Source: an uncultured Pseudomonadota bacterium (GTDB lineage Bacteria > Bdellovibrionota_B > Oligoflexia > Oligoflexales > Bog-1112). Taken from it: a stretch of 5,430 nucleotides of DNA. Below the pieces are notes generated by a model. That model saw nothing but the letters and a program-made list of their open reading frames with translations, ran no database searches and was not told where the DNA came from. The DNA lies in contig CALBMD010000472.1 of assembly GCA_937896265.1 (NCBI GenBank), forward strand, positions 1-5,430. The letters are read 5' to 3'. Shown here piece after piece: positions 1 to 5,430 of this stretch. How positions within the stretch are numbered: the first letter of the stretch is position 1; each line of letters begins with the position of its first letter. A program made the position numbers and the translations under genes.

Positions 1-10
1 AGCCTTTCAT
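1..10 (-). CDS. Possible start of a minus-strand gene, cut by the window edge
   Basis: Read on the minus strand, an ATG at 10-8 is followed by AAA GGC and then the window ends. A purine-rich GGAG at 20-17 lies five bases upstream, which is suitable ribosome binding site spacing. Only three codons are visible, so nothing can be said about the product. The gene would point the same way as the transposase and the polyketide synthase. It could be a chance ATG; the ribosome binding site is the only support. Confidence 0.35.
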
Positions 11-106
11 AAAATCTCCGTTTTAATCTATCTTTCCTTTAATCGATTTTTTGTAAGATATCTTTAAAAAGCAGAATTTTTCTAATAAAAATAGACTCTT
101 GTCATA

Positions 107-112
107 TATAAT
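107..112 (+). promoter_or_regulatory. Candidate -10 box (TATAAT)
   Basis: A perfect TATAAT lies just before the potentially structured segment that begins at about 115. No good -35 hexamer is present 16-18 bases upstream (that stretch is A-rich) and there is no extended -10 TG. In such AT-rich DNA a TATAAT arises easily by chance, so this is weak. If used, transcription would start near 119. Confidence 0.2.
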
Positions 113-114
113 TT

Positions 115-248
115 ACGGGGAGTAACAGAGTATAACAGCACGGAGCTAGGACTTAGTCTTTTTGCTATAAAGCGAGCCTGGCTGGCTAAGTTTTATCTCA
201 TCTCAGGTGGTAGCGGATATAACAACGAGATGGGCGACCTCTTTTCGT
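115..248 (+). ncRNA. Candidate structured RNA, branched fold
   Basis: Three helices can be paired by eye. They are a closing stem 115-122 with 241-248 (8 bp, three G-U), a hairpin stem 149-158 with 184-193 (10 bp, three G-U), and a hairpin stem 197-204 with 227-234 (8 bp, one G-U). The G-U pairs are only allowed in a plus-strand transcript, which slightly favours that strand. The 5' end GGGGAGTAAC resembles the start of yybP-ykoY manganese riboswitches. The conserved 3' part is not clearly present, and no manganese transporter gene follows on the plus strand. It may be a decayed leader, an unknown small RNA, or chance pairing. Confidence 0.2.
136..146 (-). repeat. Inverted 11-bp copy of the GCTCCGTGCTG repeat core
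   Basis: The plus strand reads CAGCACGGAGC, the reverse complement of GCTCCGTGCTG, which occurs at 1171-1181 and 1689-1699. It therefore lies on the other side of the transposase gene in the opposite orientation. Eleven bases are short, but a specific 11-mer is not expected by chance in 5.4 kb. Confidence 0.4.
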
Positions 249-377
249 CTTGATAAGGTTGAAAAATTGGAAATAACGAAGAAGTATAGAAAAAATACAC
301 GCAATTATGCTTTGGATATAAAGGTTATTTTAGGCCCAGATCTAAGCTAGCAGGAATGGCTCTCGACTGATTACAAA

Positions 378-1097
378 CTAGATAGGTACCCAGGGAACGT
401 ATTCTCTGCGGAATGATCTTAGAAGCTCGCTGCGGTATTTCACTACTTTATCATCGCCGATCGTATGGGTATTTTGAAAGATTTCCCTGGTCAAGCTCAC
501 GATTTTGCTTCTGGCTTCATTCAATAGATCTTGAAGTTCTCGGTACGTTTCAGCATAGGGAACAGGCAATTTTCGCAATGACGTTAACAAATTACTAAGG
601 CTCTCTGCCTGTTTATATTTGCAAAACACTTTCTTGAAAATTCTAGGATGCATCTTCCAAGATAACGAGCAGTATGGATCAAGCTTTGGATCTTTGCCAT
701 CAACTTTATATCGATTTAACCAAACATACTGCAGGGTCTTGCGCATATAGATATCATTAGTTATGACTGGTGATCGATATCGTTCTCTCAAAGCATGACT
801 ATCGCGATCGTAAAACTTATTTACAAAACGAGCAATTTGCGAATTTACGGTTCGCATAAAGTACCCTAGCTCCTCTGGTCCGGGTGTTTGTACCACCATA
901 TGAGCATGGTTATCCATCACGATAAACGCAAAAATCTTAATGCCATAGCGCTGAAAATAGCGAAACCAAGTAAGGATGATGAACTGTTTCACATCATCTG
1001 CTTTAAACAGAAACTCCCGATTTAGGCAGCGAAAAGTAACGTGCGCATAGGAGTTTTCTTCAATAATTTGTCTTCTTGCATACATGGAATGTATCAT
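378..1097 (-). CDS. REP-associated tyrosine transposase (RAYT, Y1/IS200-like HUH family)
   Basis: This 239-residue protein belongs by motif to the Y1 transposase family (COG1943, RAYT branch), whose members nick single-stranded DNA through a 5'-phosphotyrosine link. The HUH metal-binding motif is MDNHAH at residues 61-66 (H64, H66). The likely catalytic tyrosine is Y124 in LQYVWLN, the place of the family's RYIxLNPVRA motif. A later YCSLSW (142-147) matches the family's 'SSY' region. The N-terminal SYAHVTFRC is the usual first strand (YHVTxR). RAYTs normally act on small palindromic REP sequences rather than moving themselves, and several short repeats lie directly upstream (1102-1221). The start is uncertain: ATG at 1097 and ATG at 1085 are in frame, neither has a clear ribosome binding site, and the second (MYARRQ) fits the family's N terminus better. 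The frame is intact and all catalytic residues are visible. Confidence 0.88.
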   Translation of the reverse strand: MIHSMYARRQIIEENSYAHVTFRCLNREFLFKADDVKQFIILTWFRYFQRYGIKIFAFIVMDNHAHMVVQTPGPEELGYFMRTVNSQIARFVNKFYDRDSHALRERYRSPVITNDIYMRKTLQYVWLNRYKVDGKDPKLDPYCSLSWKMHPRIFKKVFCKYKQAESLSNLLTSLRKLPVPYAETYRELQDLLNEARSKIVSLTREIFQNTHTIGDDKVVKYRSELLRSFRREYVPWVPI

Positions 1098-1101
1098 AGA
1101 C

Positions 1102-1135
1102 CAGCAGAGAAGAAGTCACCAAGCGACATCTGCTG
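1102..1135. repeat. Imperfect hairpin upstream of the transposase
   Basis: CAGCAGA at 1102-1108 is complementary to TCTGCTG at 1129-1135, giving a 7-bp stem with a 20-base loop only a few bases upstream of the transposase start. REP-type substrates of RAYTs are short hairpins, so this is a candidate substrate. The long loop makes it weaker than a typical REP. Confidence 0.25.
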
Positions 1136-1157
1136 AGTTTTTACCAAGCGACATCTG
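1118..1157 (+). repeat. Two direct copies of a 15-bp repeat, 25-bp period
   Basis: ACCAAGCGACATCTG occurs at 1118-1132 and again, identical, at 1143-1157. The intervening bases end in TGAGTTTTT, a motif that recurs at 1213-1221. The pair sits between the transposase start and the first TGAGTTTCC array, so it may belong to the same repeat family. Confidence 0.7.
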
Positions 1158-1170
1158 GCGAGCACTACTT

Positions 1171-1221
1171 GCTCCGTGCTGAGTTTCCTGAGTTTCCTGA
1201 GTTTCTTCGTACTGAGTTTTT
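1171..1221 (+). repeat. Small tandem array, 9-bp unit TGAGTTTCC (copy A)
   Basis: The array opens with GCTCCGTGCTGAG (1171-1183). Nine-base units follow: TGAGTTTCC at 1180-1188 and 1189-1197, TGAGTTTCT at 1198-1206, and a degenerate TGAGTTTTT at 1213-1221 introduced by CTTCGTAC. The same layout (opening motif, two 9-mers, degenerate closing motif ending in CTGAG) is found at 1689-1745, so the two are related copies and not simple low-complexity sequence. Confidence 0.75.
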
Positions 1222-1359
1222 AGATCAACCTTATCTCAGTTAATTTTACTGCCCATAGCTTCAACTCTTGATATTCTCTCTTTATTATAAAGCTATTATT
1301 TCGCATTCATAAGCCACATCACTGAAAGTGGCAAATGATATCCGCTAAAACACATCAAC

Positions 1360-1365
1360 AGGAGA
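1360..1365 (+). promoter_or_regulatory. Strong ribosome binding site before a broken gene
   Basis: AGGAGA is followed, with eight bases between AGGAG and the codon, by ATG at 1373-1375. This is near-ideal spacing and the best translation start signal in the window. It argues that the frame beginning at 1373 was once a real gene. No convincing promoter pair is seen upstream; TTGATA at 1268-1273 and TATTAT at 1294-1299 are 20 bases apart, which is too far. Confidence 0.5.
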
Positions 1366-1372
1366 TGAAATT

Positions 1373-1638
1373 ATGCCTTAAAGCAAAAGGCACATGATGC
1401 CCTAGCGAAAAGGGCTTGGGATATCGCTGAGCTTTATGTTCAGATTGTTTGGTTACCAAACCACGCTATCGAGTTTCGGAAAATTTTTTATGATAGCATT
1501 ATTGCACAGCTCGAAGTAAAAAATAACAATCGAAGCACCTTAGAGTTCCTCTCCTCCTTTGCGCAAGCAACATGGAAAGAACCAGAATTTATCGATACAC
1601 CCTATATCCAAGGCTTAAGGCTTTTACGAAACGATTAG
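1373..1638 (+). pseudogene. Small unrecognised gene, frameshifted at codon 3
   Basis: The ATG at 1373 has a good ribosome binding site, but its frame reads ATG CCT TAA and stops at once. One frame over, an open stretch of 89 codons runs from after the TGA at 1366-1368 to the TAG at 1636-1638, with no ATG, GTG or TTG near its beginning. Adding one base after ATGCC joins the start to this frame and gives an 88-residue protein starting M-P-L-K-Q-K-A-H-D. Visible segments include ALAKRAWDIAELYVQIVWLP and FLSSFAQATWKEPEFID. It is mixed in charge, with several tryptophans and no signal peptide or membrane segment. I do not recognise the family. It lies between the two repeat arrays and faces the polyketide synthase gene. 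A functional copy could start at a non-standard codon, but a single-base deletion is the simpler reading. Confidence 0.5.
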
Positions 1639-1649
1639 CTCAAGAGCTA
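1636..1649. repeat. Perfect 14-bp palindrome at the end of the broken gene
   Basis: TAGCTCAAGAGCTA is a palindrome with a two-base centre; as RNA it would form about a 5-bp stem with a 4-base loop. It includes the stop codon of the broken gene and lies in the convergent space before the synthase stop. No T run follows on either strand, so it is a poor intrinsic terminator. Confidence 0.4.
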
Positions 1650-1688
1650 GTGGACAATCATGATGGTCAGTAAGAGCAAATTCACTTT

Positions 1689-1745
1689 GCTCCGTGCTGA
1701 GTTCCTGCACTGAGATTCCTGAGATTCCTCACTCTGCGTGCTGAG
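1689..1745 (+). repeat. Second small repeat array, 9-bp unit TGAGATTCC (copy B)
   Basis: It opens with GCTCCGTGCTGAGT (1689-1702), identical over 14 bases to 1171-1184. Two exact units TGAGATTCC follow at 1711-1719 and 1720-1728, then CTCTGCGTGCTGAG at 1732-1745. It ends four bases before the stop codon of the synthase gene, so the repeat abuts the coding region directly. The orientation is the same as copy A, 518 bases away. Confidence 0.75.
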
Positions 1746-1749
1746 CTTG

Positions 1750-3132
1750 TTAACCAGCCTTATTCAGAACTTGAATTGCTCCTAGGTACTTTGCTACAAA
1801 TTGAAGAACCTTATCTTGTAGCAACTCGCTACTATGATAAAAATGATCTCCTGCAATTTGCTCATGCGCAAAGCTTCCACTTGTCATACCCCCCCAATCT
1901 AGGAGTCCATCCAGCTGGTAAAGAGTGTCTTCTAGACCGCCAATTGCTTGAATATTGCAATTCAAACGCTCTCTTTCGACATAACGATAATTCTCTAGTA
2001 TTGAAAAATCTGAGTCGATGAGAGGTTGATATGTTTCAAATAATTCTTTTTCATCTAAAGTATTCTCAGAAGCCAGCGCTCTCAAATGCTCACGTACTAA
2101 CTGATTACGAACCTCTCGATTTCTTTTAATCAAAAGAGTGTCATCTTTACCAACAATCTTCGGGCTATTTAAACCTGAGACCATAAAACCAAGAATATTT
2201 TTGTTTCGTTTATGAAGAGCATGCAGCGTTTCAAAAGCAAGAATAGTTCCCATGCTATGCCCAAAAAACAAGGTCGGCACATCTGATAATTTTGCATACT
2301 CTTCAGCAATAGCCATTGCCATCGAATCTAGAGTAAAGGTTTTTTCTTTTCTTTCGCCTAGCAATGGTAACTGTACACCTAGAAGCTCTATATCAGCAGG
2401 TAACTGCTCTCCCCATTTATAGAACTGCGATGGCCCGCCGCCTGCCTGTGGAAAACAAACAAGCCGACCAGCTACTTCACCTGCAGCCTTCTTTAAGACG
2501 ACGAGCCGATTCGTAGTCGCTACTGTCGTTGATCCTGATTCTGAGATTACCAGATCAAGCAACCCCTTCGTTATCAAAGCTACGCTTAAATTATCACCCA
2601 TAATTTGTGGATTAATCGGCTTATCCAACGTTAAACGCCTACGAATCTCGCTAAAAAGCTGCATAGCCATCAATGAGTCCATTCCATACTCTAGCAAAGG
2701 CCGTTCATCTTCGATGGCATTTTCGCTATCAAGACCAAGAATATTGACAACTGCTGCAACAATTTGCTTTCTGATAACAGATTTTAGCTCCGAGCTTTTT
2801 ACCTGTGCAAGATCAATGCGCTCAACGCTGCTATTTGTTTTCACCGCCACTTTAGAAAAAAGCAATGATGGTTTACTCATCAAACCCAACATTTTTGCCC
2901 AATCAACTTGGACATAGCTTACTGACTCACGGCCTTCGATAATACTTTTGCAGATAACTTGCCAACCTTCATCTGCATAAATCTCTTTTACCCCTCGAGC
3001 AGCAAACTGTTTGCTCAAATCACCAGCCATCCCACCGTCAGCCCATGGACCCCAATTGATATTTAAAATAGGGAAATTAGTCTTAATATTATCCTGATAT
3101 AGACTATCAAAAAAAACTATTTGCAGCAGCAT
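1750..3132 (-). CDS. Polyketide synthase, C-terminal part: end of KR, ACP, thioesterase
   Basis: This frame is the downstream half of the split synthase. Residues 8-35 complete the KR fold (FDSLYQDNIK, then INWGPWADGGMA, the family's NWGxWxxxGM motif). Residues about 113-195 are an ACP; the phosphopantetheine serine is S153 in GMDSLMAMQL. Residues about 221-450 are an alpha/beta-hydrolase thioesterase (Pfam Thioesterase type): FPQAGGG at 227-233, nucleophile S293 in GHSMG, probable acid D402 in GGLED, and H430 in GDHFYH. These motifs and spacings look like stand-alone type II editing thioesterases, yet here the domain is fused and last, so it most likely releases the chain as free acid. The ATG at 3132 is internal to the KR, has no ribosome binding site, and its first seven codons are out-of-frame sequence. 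Real coding in this frame starts near 3108. The stop is TAA at 1752-1750. Confidence 0.9.
   Translation of the reverse strand: MLLQIVFFDSLYQDNIKTNFPILNINWGPWADGGMAGDLSKQFAARGVKEIYADEGWQVICKSIIEGRESVSYVQVDWAKMLGLMSKPSLLFSKVAVKTNSSVERIDLAQVKSSELKSVIRKQIVAAVVNILGLDSENAIEDERPLLEYGMDSLMAMQLFSEIRRRLTLDKPINPQIMGDNLSVALITKGLLDLVISESGSTTVATTNRLVVLKKAAGEVAGRLVCFPQAGGGPSQFYKWGEQLPADIELLGVQLPLLGERKEKTFTLDSMAMAIAEEYAKLSDVPTLFFGHSMGTILAFETLHALHKRNKNILGFMVSGLNSPKIVGKDDTLLIKRNREVRNQLVREHLRALASENTLDEKELFETYQPLIDSDFSILENYRYVERERLNCNIQAIGGLEDTLYQLDGLLDWGGMTSGSFAHEQIAGDHFYHSSELLQDKVLQFVAKYLGAIQVLNKAG
3107..3116 (-). other. Frameshift site: T8 run followed by TGA in the KR domain
   Basis: On the coding strand the sequence reads AAT AGT TTT TTT TGA TAG. 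With seven instead of eight T it reads AAT AGT TTT TTT GAT AGT CTA, which is N-S-F-F-D-S-L, the expected continuation of a KR. So one extra T, or one skipped base, separates the two halves. The corrected frame has 1225 codons in the window. Possible causes are a null mutation, a homopolymer error, polymerase slippage, or +1 ribosomal slippage at UUU UGA. The sequence alone cannot decide. Confidence 0.9.
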
Positions 3133-5430
3133 AGTTTAATTGGCCTGGCGAGCCGATACTCGCCGCAATAGAAGAAAAGTTCATAAAAAAATCAAGCTTT
3201 TTATCCTTAAGAAGATGTAGCATGAGGTAACTTGCTGTGACCTTAGGTGGCCAAACCTTAGCAAAACTCTCTTGATTCTGATCCACAAGAAGTTTGTCAT
3301 CTAGTACCCCAGCACAATGAAAAACTCCTCTTATATCCTGAGTCGATGAGAAAAGATTTTGCAATGCCTTACTATCAGCTACATCGAGATTAGCGATTTC
3401 AATAGTTGCTTTTTCATTTGTTATTGCAGCAATTTGTTTCAACTGCATCTGGTTTGCTTTGGATCTTCCTACTAGCACAATACGCCTTGCTCCAGCAGAA
3501 ACCAATCGCCCTGCAATAAACAAACCAATAGCTCCCAACCCACCAGTGATGATATAGCTACCTTGGGATGAAAAAATCTTTTCTTTTTGCTTACCTGTAT
3601 CAATAACAACCTTGCCTATCTGCTTAGCTCTAGCTAAAAATTCAAAGGCTTCAACAGCTCGCTTGAGAGGAAACGTCGTCCTAGGAAGTGGAGCTAGATG
3701 CTTATTTCTAAATTCTTCGCTGATTTCTAGAAGAAGATCGCGAGTATATTCAGGCTTTTCTTCAATCAATTGATCTATAGCAATGATGTGGTATTTTAAA
3801 TCAGGGCGCACTTCTGCCATTTTTTCATGGCTATAGATATCCCGCTTACCTATTTCTAGGAAACAACCATCTTTCTTCATAACTGACAGTGTTGTCGCAA
3901 TAAAATCAGCAGTTAAGAAGTTAAGCACCACATCAACTTCACCCACGGTCTGACGAATTTTGGCAGCATAATCATGACTTCGGGAGTCAAACACATGCTT
4001 TACACCCAATCCATGCAGATAATCTCTCTTACGCTCGTTACCTGCGGTTGCTACAACCTTCAAACCATAGATTTTGGCATACTGTAGAGCTGCCAAACCA
4101 ATTCCCCCAGCTGCTGAATGGAGCAAAAGGACATCGCCCTTTTTCGGCTTATATAGACGAGTGAGCGCATAGTGAACGGTTAAAAAGACACCTGGAATAG
4201 TTGCTGCATCCAGTGGAGAAATTGCCTCAGGAAAAGGAACGCAAAGAACTGCAGGGATAGTAATAGAATTACCCATGCTTTTAGGGGCGATTCCCATCAC
4301 TTTGTCACCAACTTTTAAATAATCTACTTCCGTACCAATTTTGCTCACAACACCAGCAAAATCTCCACCAATCTGGGCTTCCTCATCAGGATAAAGACCC
4401 ATAGCAATTAACACGTCGCGAAAATTCAAGGCACTAGCCTTAACTTCAACAACCACTTCTCGCTGCCCAAGCTCAGAAATAGGGCCATCATTTTGTAATC
4501 GCAGAGTCTTTATCTGCCCCTTCTGTCCAGCCACCAAATGGTAATTTCCTTCGGGGATTGTCAGCTCATGACGAAGAGCAATAGCCTTTATCTGCGGCAT
4601 CATCCTTGGTGCAAATCGATCACCATCACGATAAGCGACCTGTACTTCATTGGCCTCTCTAAAACCAATCTCAGCCTTAAAAATATCGAGAGTCAAGTCA
4701 CTATCTAGATCAATTTGACGAATACTAAATTGCTGTATTTCAATAGCAAGTGAACGCACATAACCAGAAATTGGTGCCATGGCAAGAGAAACACTATCGC
4801 TATAAAATACTCGACATGATTTTTGTGTAAAAAACGTTACTTGACCGCGGAAATTAAGGTTGGTTAAAGCCTTAAATACCTCCGTTACTAAAGATAAATA
4901 GCGCTGCGAATGATTTAAAGTAGGAAGTTCAAAATGCTCTTTTTGTTCATCACCCCAAAACAACACAACACTGGCATTGCTATGAAATACTTTCTCTAAT
5001 TCGCTTTTTGAGAAACCAATAATATGAATATTATCAATATTGATAAGCTCAGAGGGCAGATTTTCTCTTTTATTAGCCATCACAATAATTTTTTCATTCG
5101 ACTGCTTAGCTGCTTTTTCCTTACTGCTAGCAAGAGGTGCAGCAAGCCAAGCGTCTTCATACAAGCCATGGTTGATGTCAATATTTTTTTTGATCAAACT
5201 TTCAATTTGTCGTTGAGAAATCTCTTTAAAGGTGATGGCATGACACTGTGCTATCACCTTTTCTTCCTTATCGAATACTTGCAGTTCACAAATAACAGTG
5301 TTTTCTTTGCGATTTTTTATTTTAAATAGAATCCAAGCTGGGTCTTGACCAAGGTTGAAATGAAAGTCTTGTAAAGAAAGGGGAACTGCGATTTTTTCAT
5401 CTTTCTTTTCTCCAAGAAATGCCAATAGAG
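3107..5430 (-). CDS. Polyketide synthase, partial: end of DH, ER, KR; frame broken in KR
   Basis: This is the last, fully reducing module of a modular type I polyketide synthase. Numbering residues from the TTG at 5425: 1-75 are the end of a DH hot-dog fold (VPLSLQDFHF); 88-93 LYEDAW is the usual post-DH linker. Residues 110-280 are the structural half of the KR (APISGYVRSLAIE, VAYRDGDRFAPR). Residues 288-608 are an ER (LNFRDVLIAMG at 333-343, NADPH motif HSAAGGIG at 436-443). Residues 620-772 are the catalytic KR: TGGLGAIG at 627-634, LDD at 708-710 (B-type marker), K728, S752, Y765 and N769. The frame is open to the window edge (CTA precedes the TTG), so the true start lies beyond 5430 and the DH catalytic His and Asp are outside the window. 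After NSFF the frame hits TGA TAG at a T8 run. The product would lack the KR end, ACP and thioesterase. Confidence 0.92.
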   Translation of the reverse strand, partial: LLAFLGEKKDEKIAVPLSLQDFHFNLGQDPAWILFKIKNRKENTVICELQVFDKEEKVIAQCHAITFKEISQRQIESLIKKNIDINHGLYEDAWLAAPLASSKEKAAKQSNEKIIVMANKRENLPSELINIDNIHIIGFSKSELEKVFHSNASVVLFWGDEQKEHFELPTLNHSQRYLSLVTEVFKALTNLNFRGQVTFFTQKSCRVFYSDSVSLAMAPISGYVRSLAIEIQQFSIRQIDLDSDLTLDIFKAEIGFREANEVQVAYRDGDRFAPRMMPQIKAIALRHELTIPEGNYHLVAGQKGQIKTLRLQNDGPISELGQREVVVEVKASALNFRDVLIAMGLYPDEEAQIGGDFAGVVSKIGTEVDYLKVGDKVMGIAPKSMGNSITIPAVLCVPFPEAISPLDAATIPGVFLTVHYALTRLYKPKKGDVLLLHSAAGGIGLAALQYAKIYGLKVVATAGNERKRDYLHGLGVKHVFDSRSHDYAAKIRQTVGEVDVVLNFLTADFIATTLSVMKKDGCFLEIGKRDIYSHEKMAEVRPDLKYHIIAIDQLIEEKPEYTRDLLLEISEEFRNKHLAPLPRTTFPLKRAVEAFEFLARAKQIGKVVIDTGKQKEKIFSSQGSYIITGGLGAIGLFIAGRLVSAGARRIVLVGRSKANQMQLKQIAAITNEKATIEIANLDVADSKALQNLFSSTQDIRGVFHCAGVLDDKLLVDQNQESFAKVWPPKVTASYLMLHLLKDKKLDFFMNFSSIAASIGSPGQLNYAAANSFF

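Larger units (their letters stand above)
11..377. other. Non-coding interval between the left-edge gene and the transposase
   Basis: No convincing reading frame lies here on either strand. The part near 20-110 is very AT-rich, as expected of a promoter or leader region. The middle (115-248) can be folded into a branched RNA described separately, and it carries a short inverted copy of a repeat found right of the transposase. I see nothing identifiable in 263-377, and no clear hairpin-plus-T-run terminator for the transposase. Confidence 0.6.

Noticed and set aside
413..598. Open plus-strand frame inside the transposase gene
   Set aside because: It lies wholly antisense to the RAYT, whose motifs are clear. 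The translation shows no recognisable domain, and there is no ribosome binding site.
1365..1397. Ten-codon frame ATG AAA TTA ... TGA as a leader peptide
   Set aside because: It overlaps the ribosome binding site that fits the ATG at 1373, has no signal of its own, and shows no attenuator-like codon run.
1636..1649. Intrinsic terminator for the synthase or the broken gene
   Set aside because: The palindrome has almost no loop and neither strand has a T run after it.
1171..1745. CRISPR array
   Set aside because: Repeat units are only 9 bases, directly adjacent, and lack unique spacers of constant length; no cas genes are visible.
1776..2021. Open plus-strand frame opposite the thioesterase
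   Set aside because: It is antisense to a domain with a complete catalytic triad; the sequence is not protein-like and is best explained as a shadow frame.
2714..2917. Open plus-strand frame opposite the ACP and its linker
   Set aside because: It is antisense to the ACP-linker coding sequence, without a start signal or a recognisable motif.
3090..3132. Separate downstream gene starting at ATG 3132
   Set aside because: The ATG lies inside the KR active-site codons, has no ribosome binding site, and only residues after about 8 match the KR family. A split gene explains it better than a new gene.
5024..5329. Open plus-strand frame, rich in Phe and Ile, that might look like a membrane protein
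   Set aside because: The hydrophobic composition results from reading Lys/Asn-rich synthase codons backwards. The minus strand carries the real gene.

Overview
The window is AT-rich bacterial DNA (roughly 40% G+C by eye, not counted). It looks like the end of a polyketide biosynthesis locus next to a decayed, repeat-rich intergenic zone. A REP-associated tyrosine transposase (RAYT), small repeat arrays, a broken small gene and a frameshifted megasynthase together suggest a genome under relaxed selection. A gammaproteobacterium, possibly host-associated, would fit, but nothing here fixes the taxon.

Layout, left to right. Positions 1-10 hold only the first codons of a possible minus-strand gene with its ribosome binding site. 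Positions 11-377 are non-coding; 115-248 can be drawn as a branched RNA on the plus strand behind a TATAAT box. Positions 378-1097 (minus) encode an intact RAYT-type HUH transposase. Positions 1098-1749 contain a pair of 15-bp direct repeats, two related repeat arrays (1171-1221 and 1689-1745), and between them a small plus-strand gene (1373-1638) with a good ribosome binding site but a frameshift at its third codon. Positions 1750-5430 (minus) are the 3' end of a large type I polyketide synthase gene that continues past the right edge.

The synthase part reads, in protein order: end of a dehydratase (DH), structural half of a ketoreductase (KR), enoylreductase (ER), catalytic half of the KR, acyl carrier protein (ACP), thioesterase (TE). 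This is a fully reducing last module with built-in chain release. Its reading frame is split inside the KR by a run of eight T on the coding strand (3109-3116). Removing one T joins the two halves into one open frame of 1225 codons with the catalytic motifs of KR, ACP and TE and the ER cofactor-binding motif all preserved. The break could be a recent null mutation, a sequencing error, or a slippage or +1 frameshift site (UUU UGA, the same layout as the prfB frameshift). This is the most interesting observation in the window.
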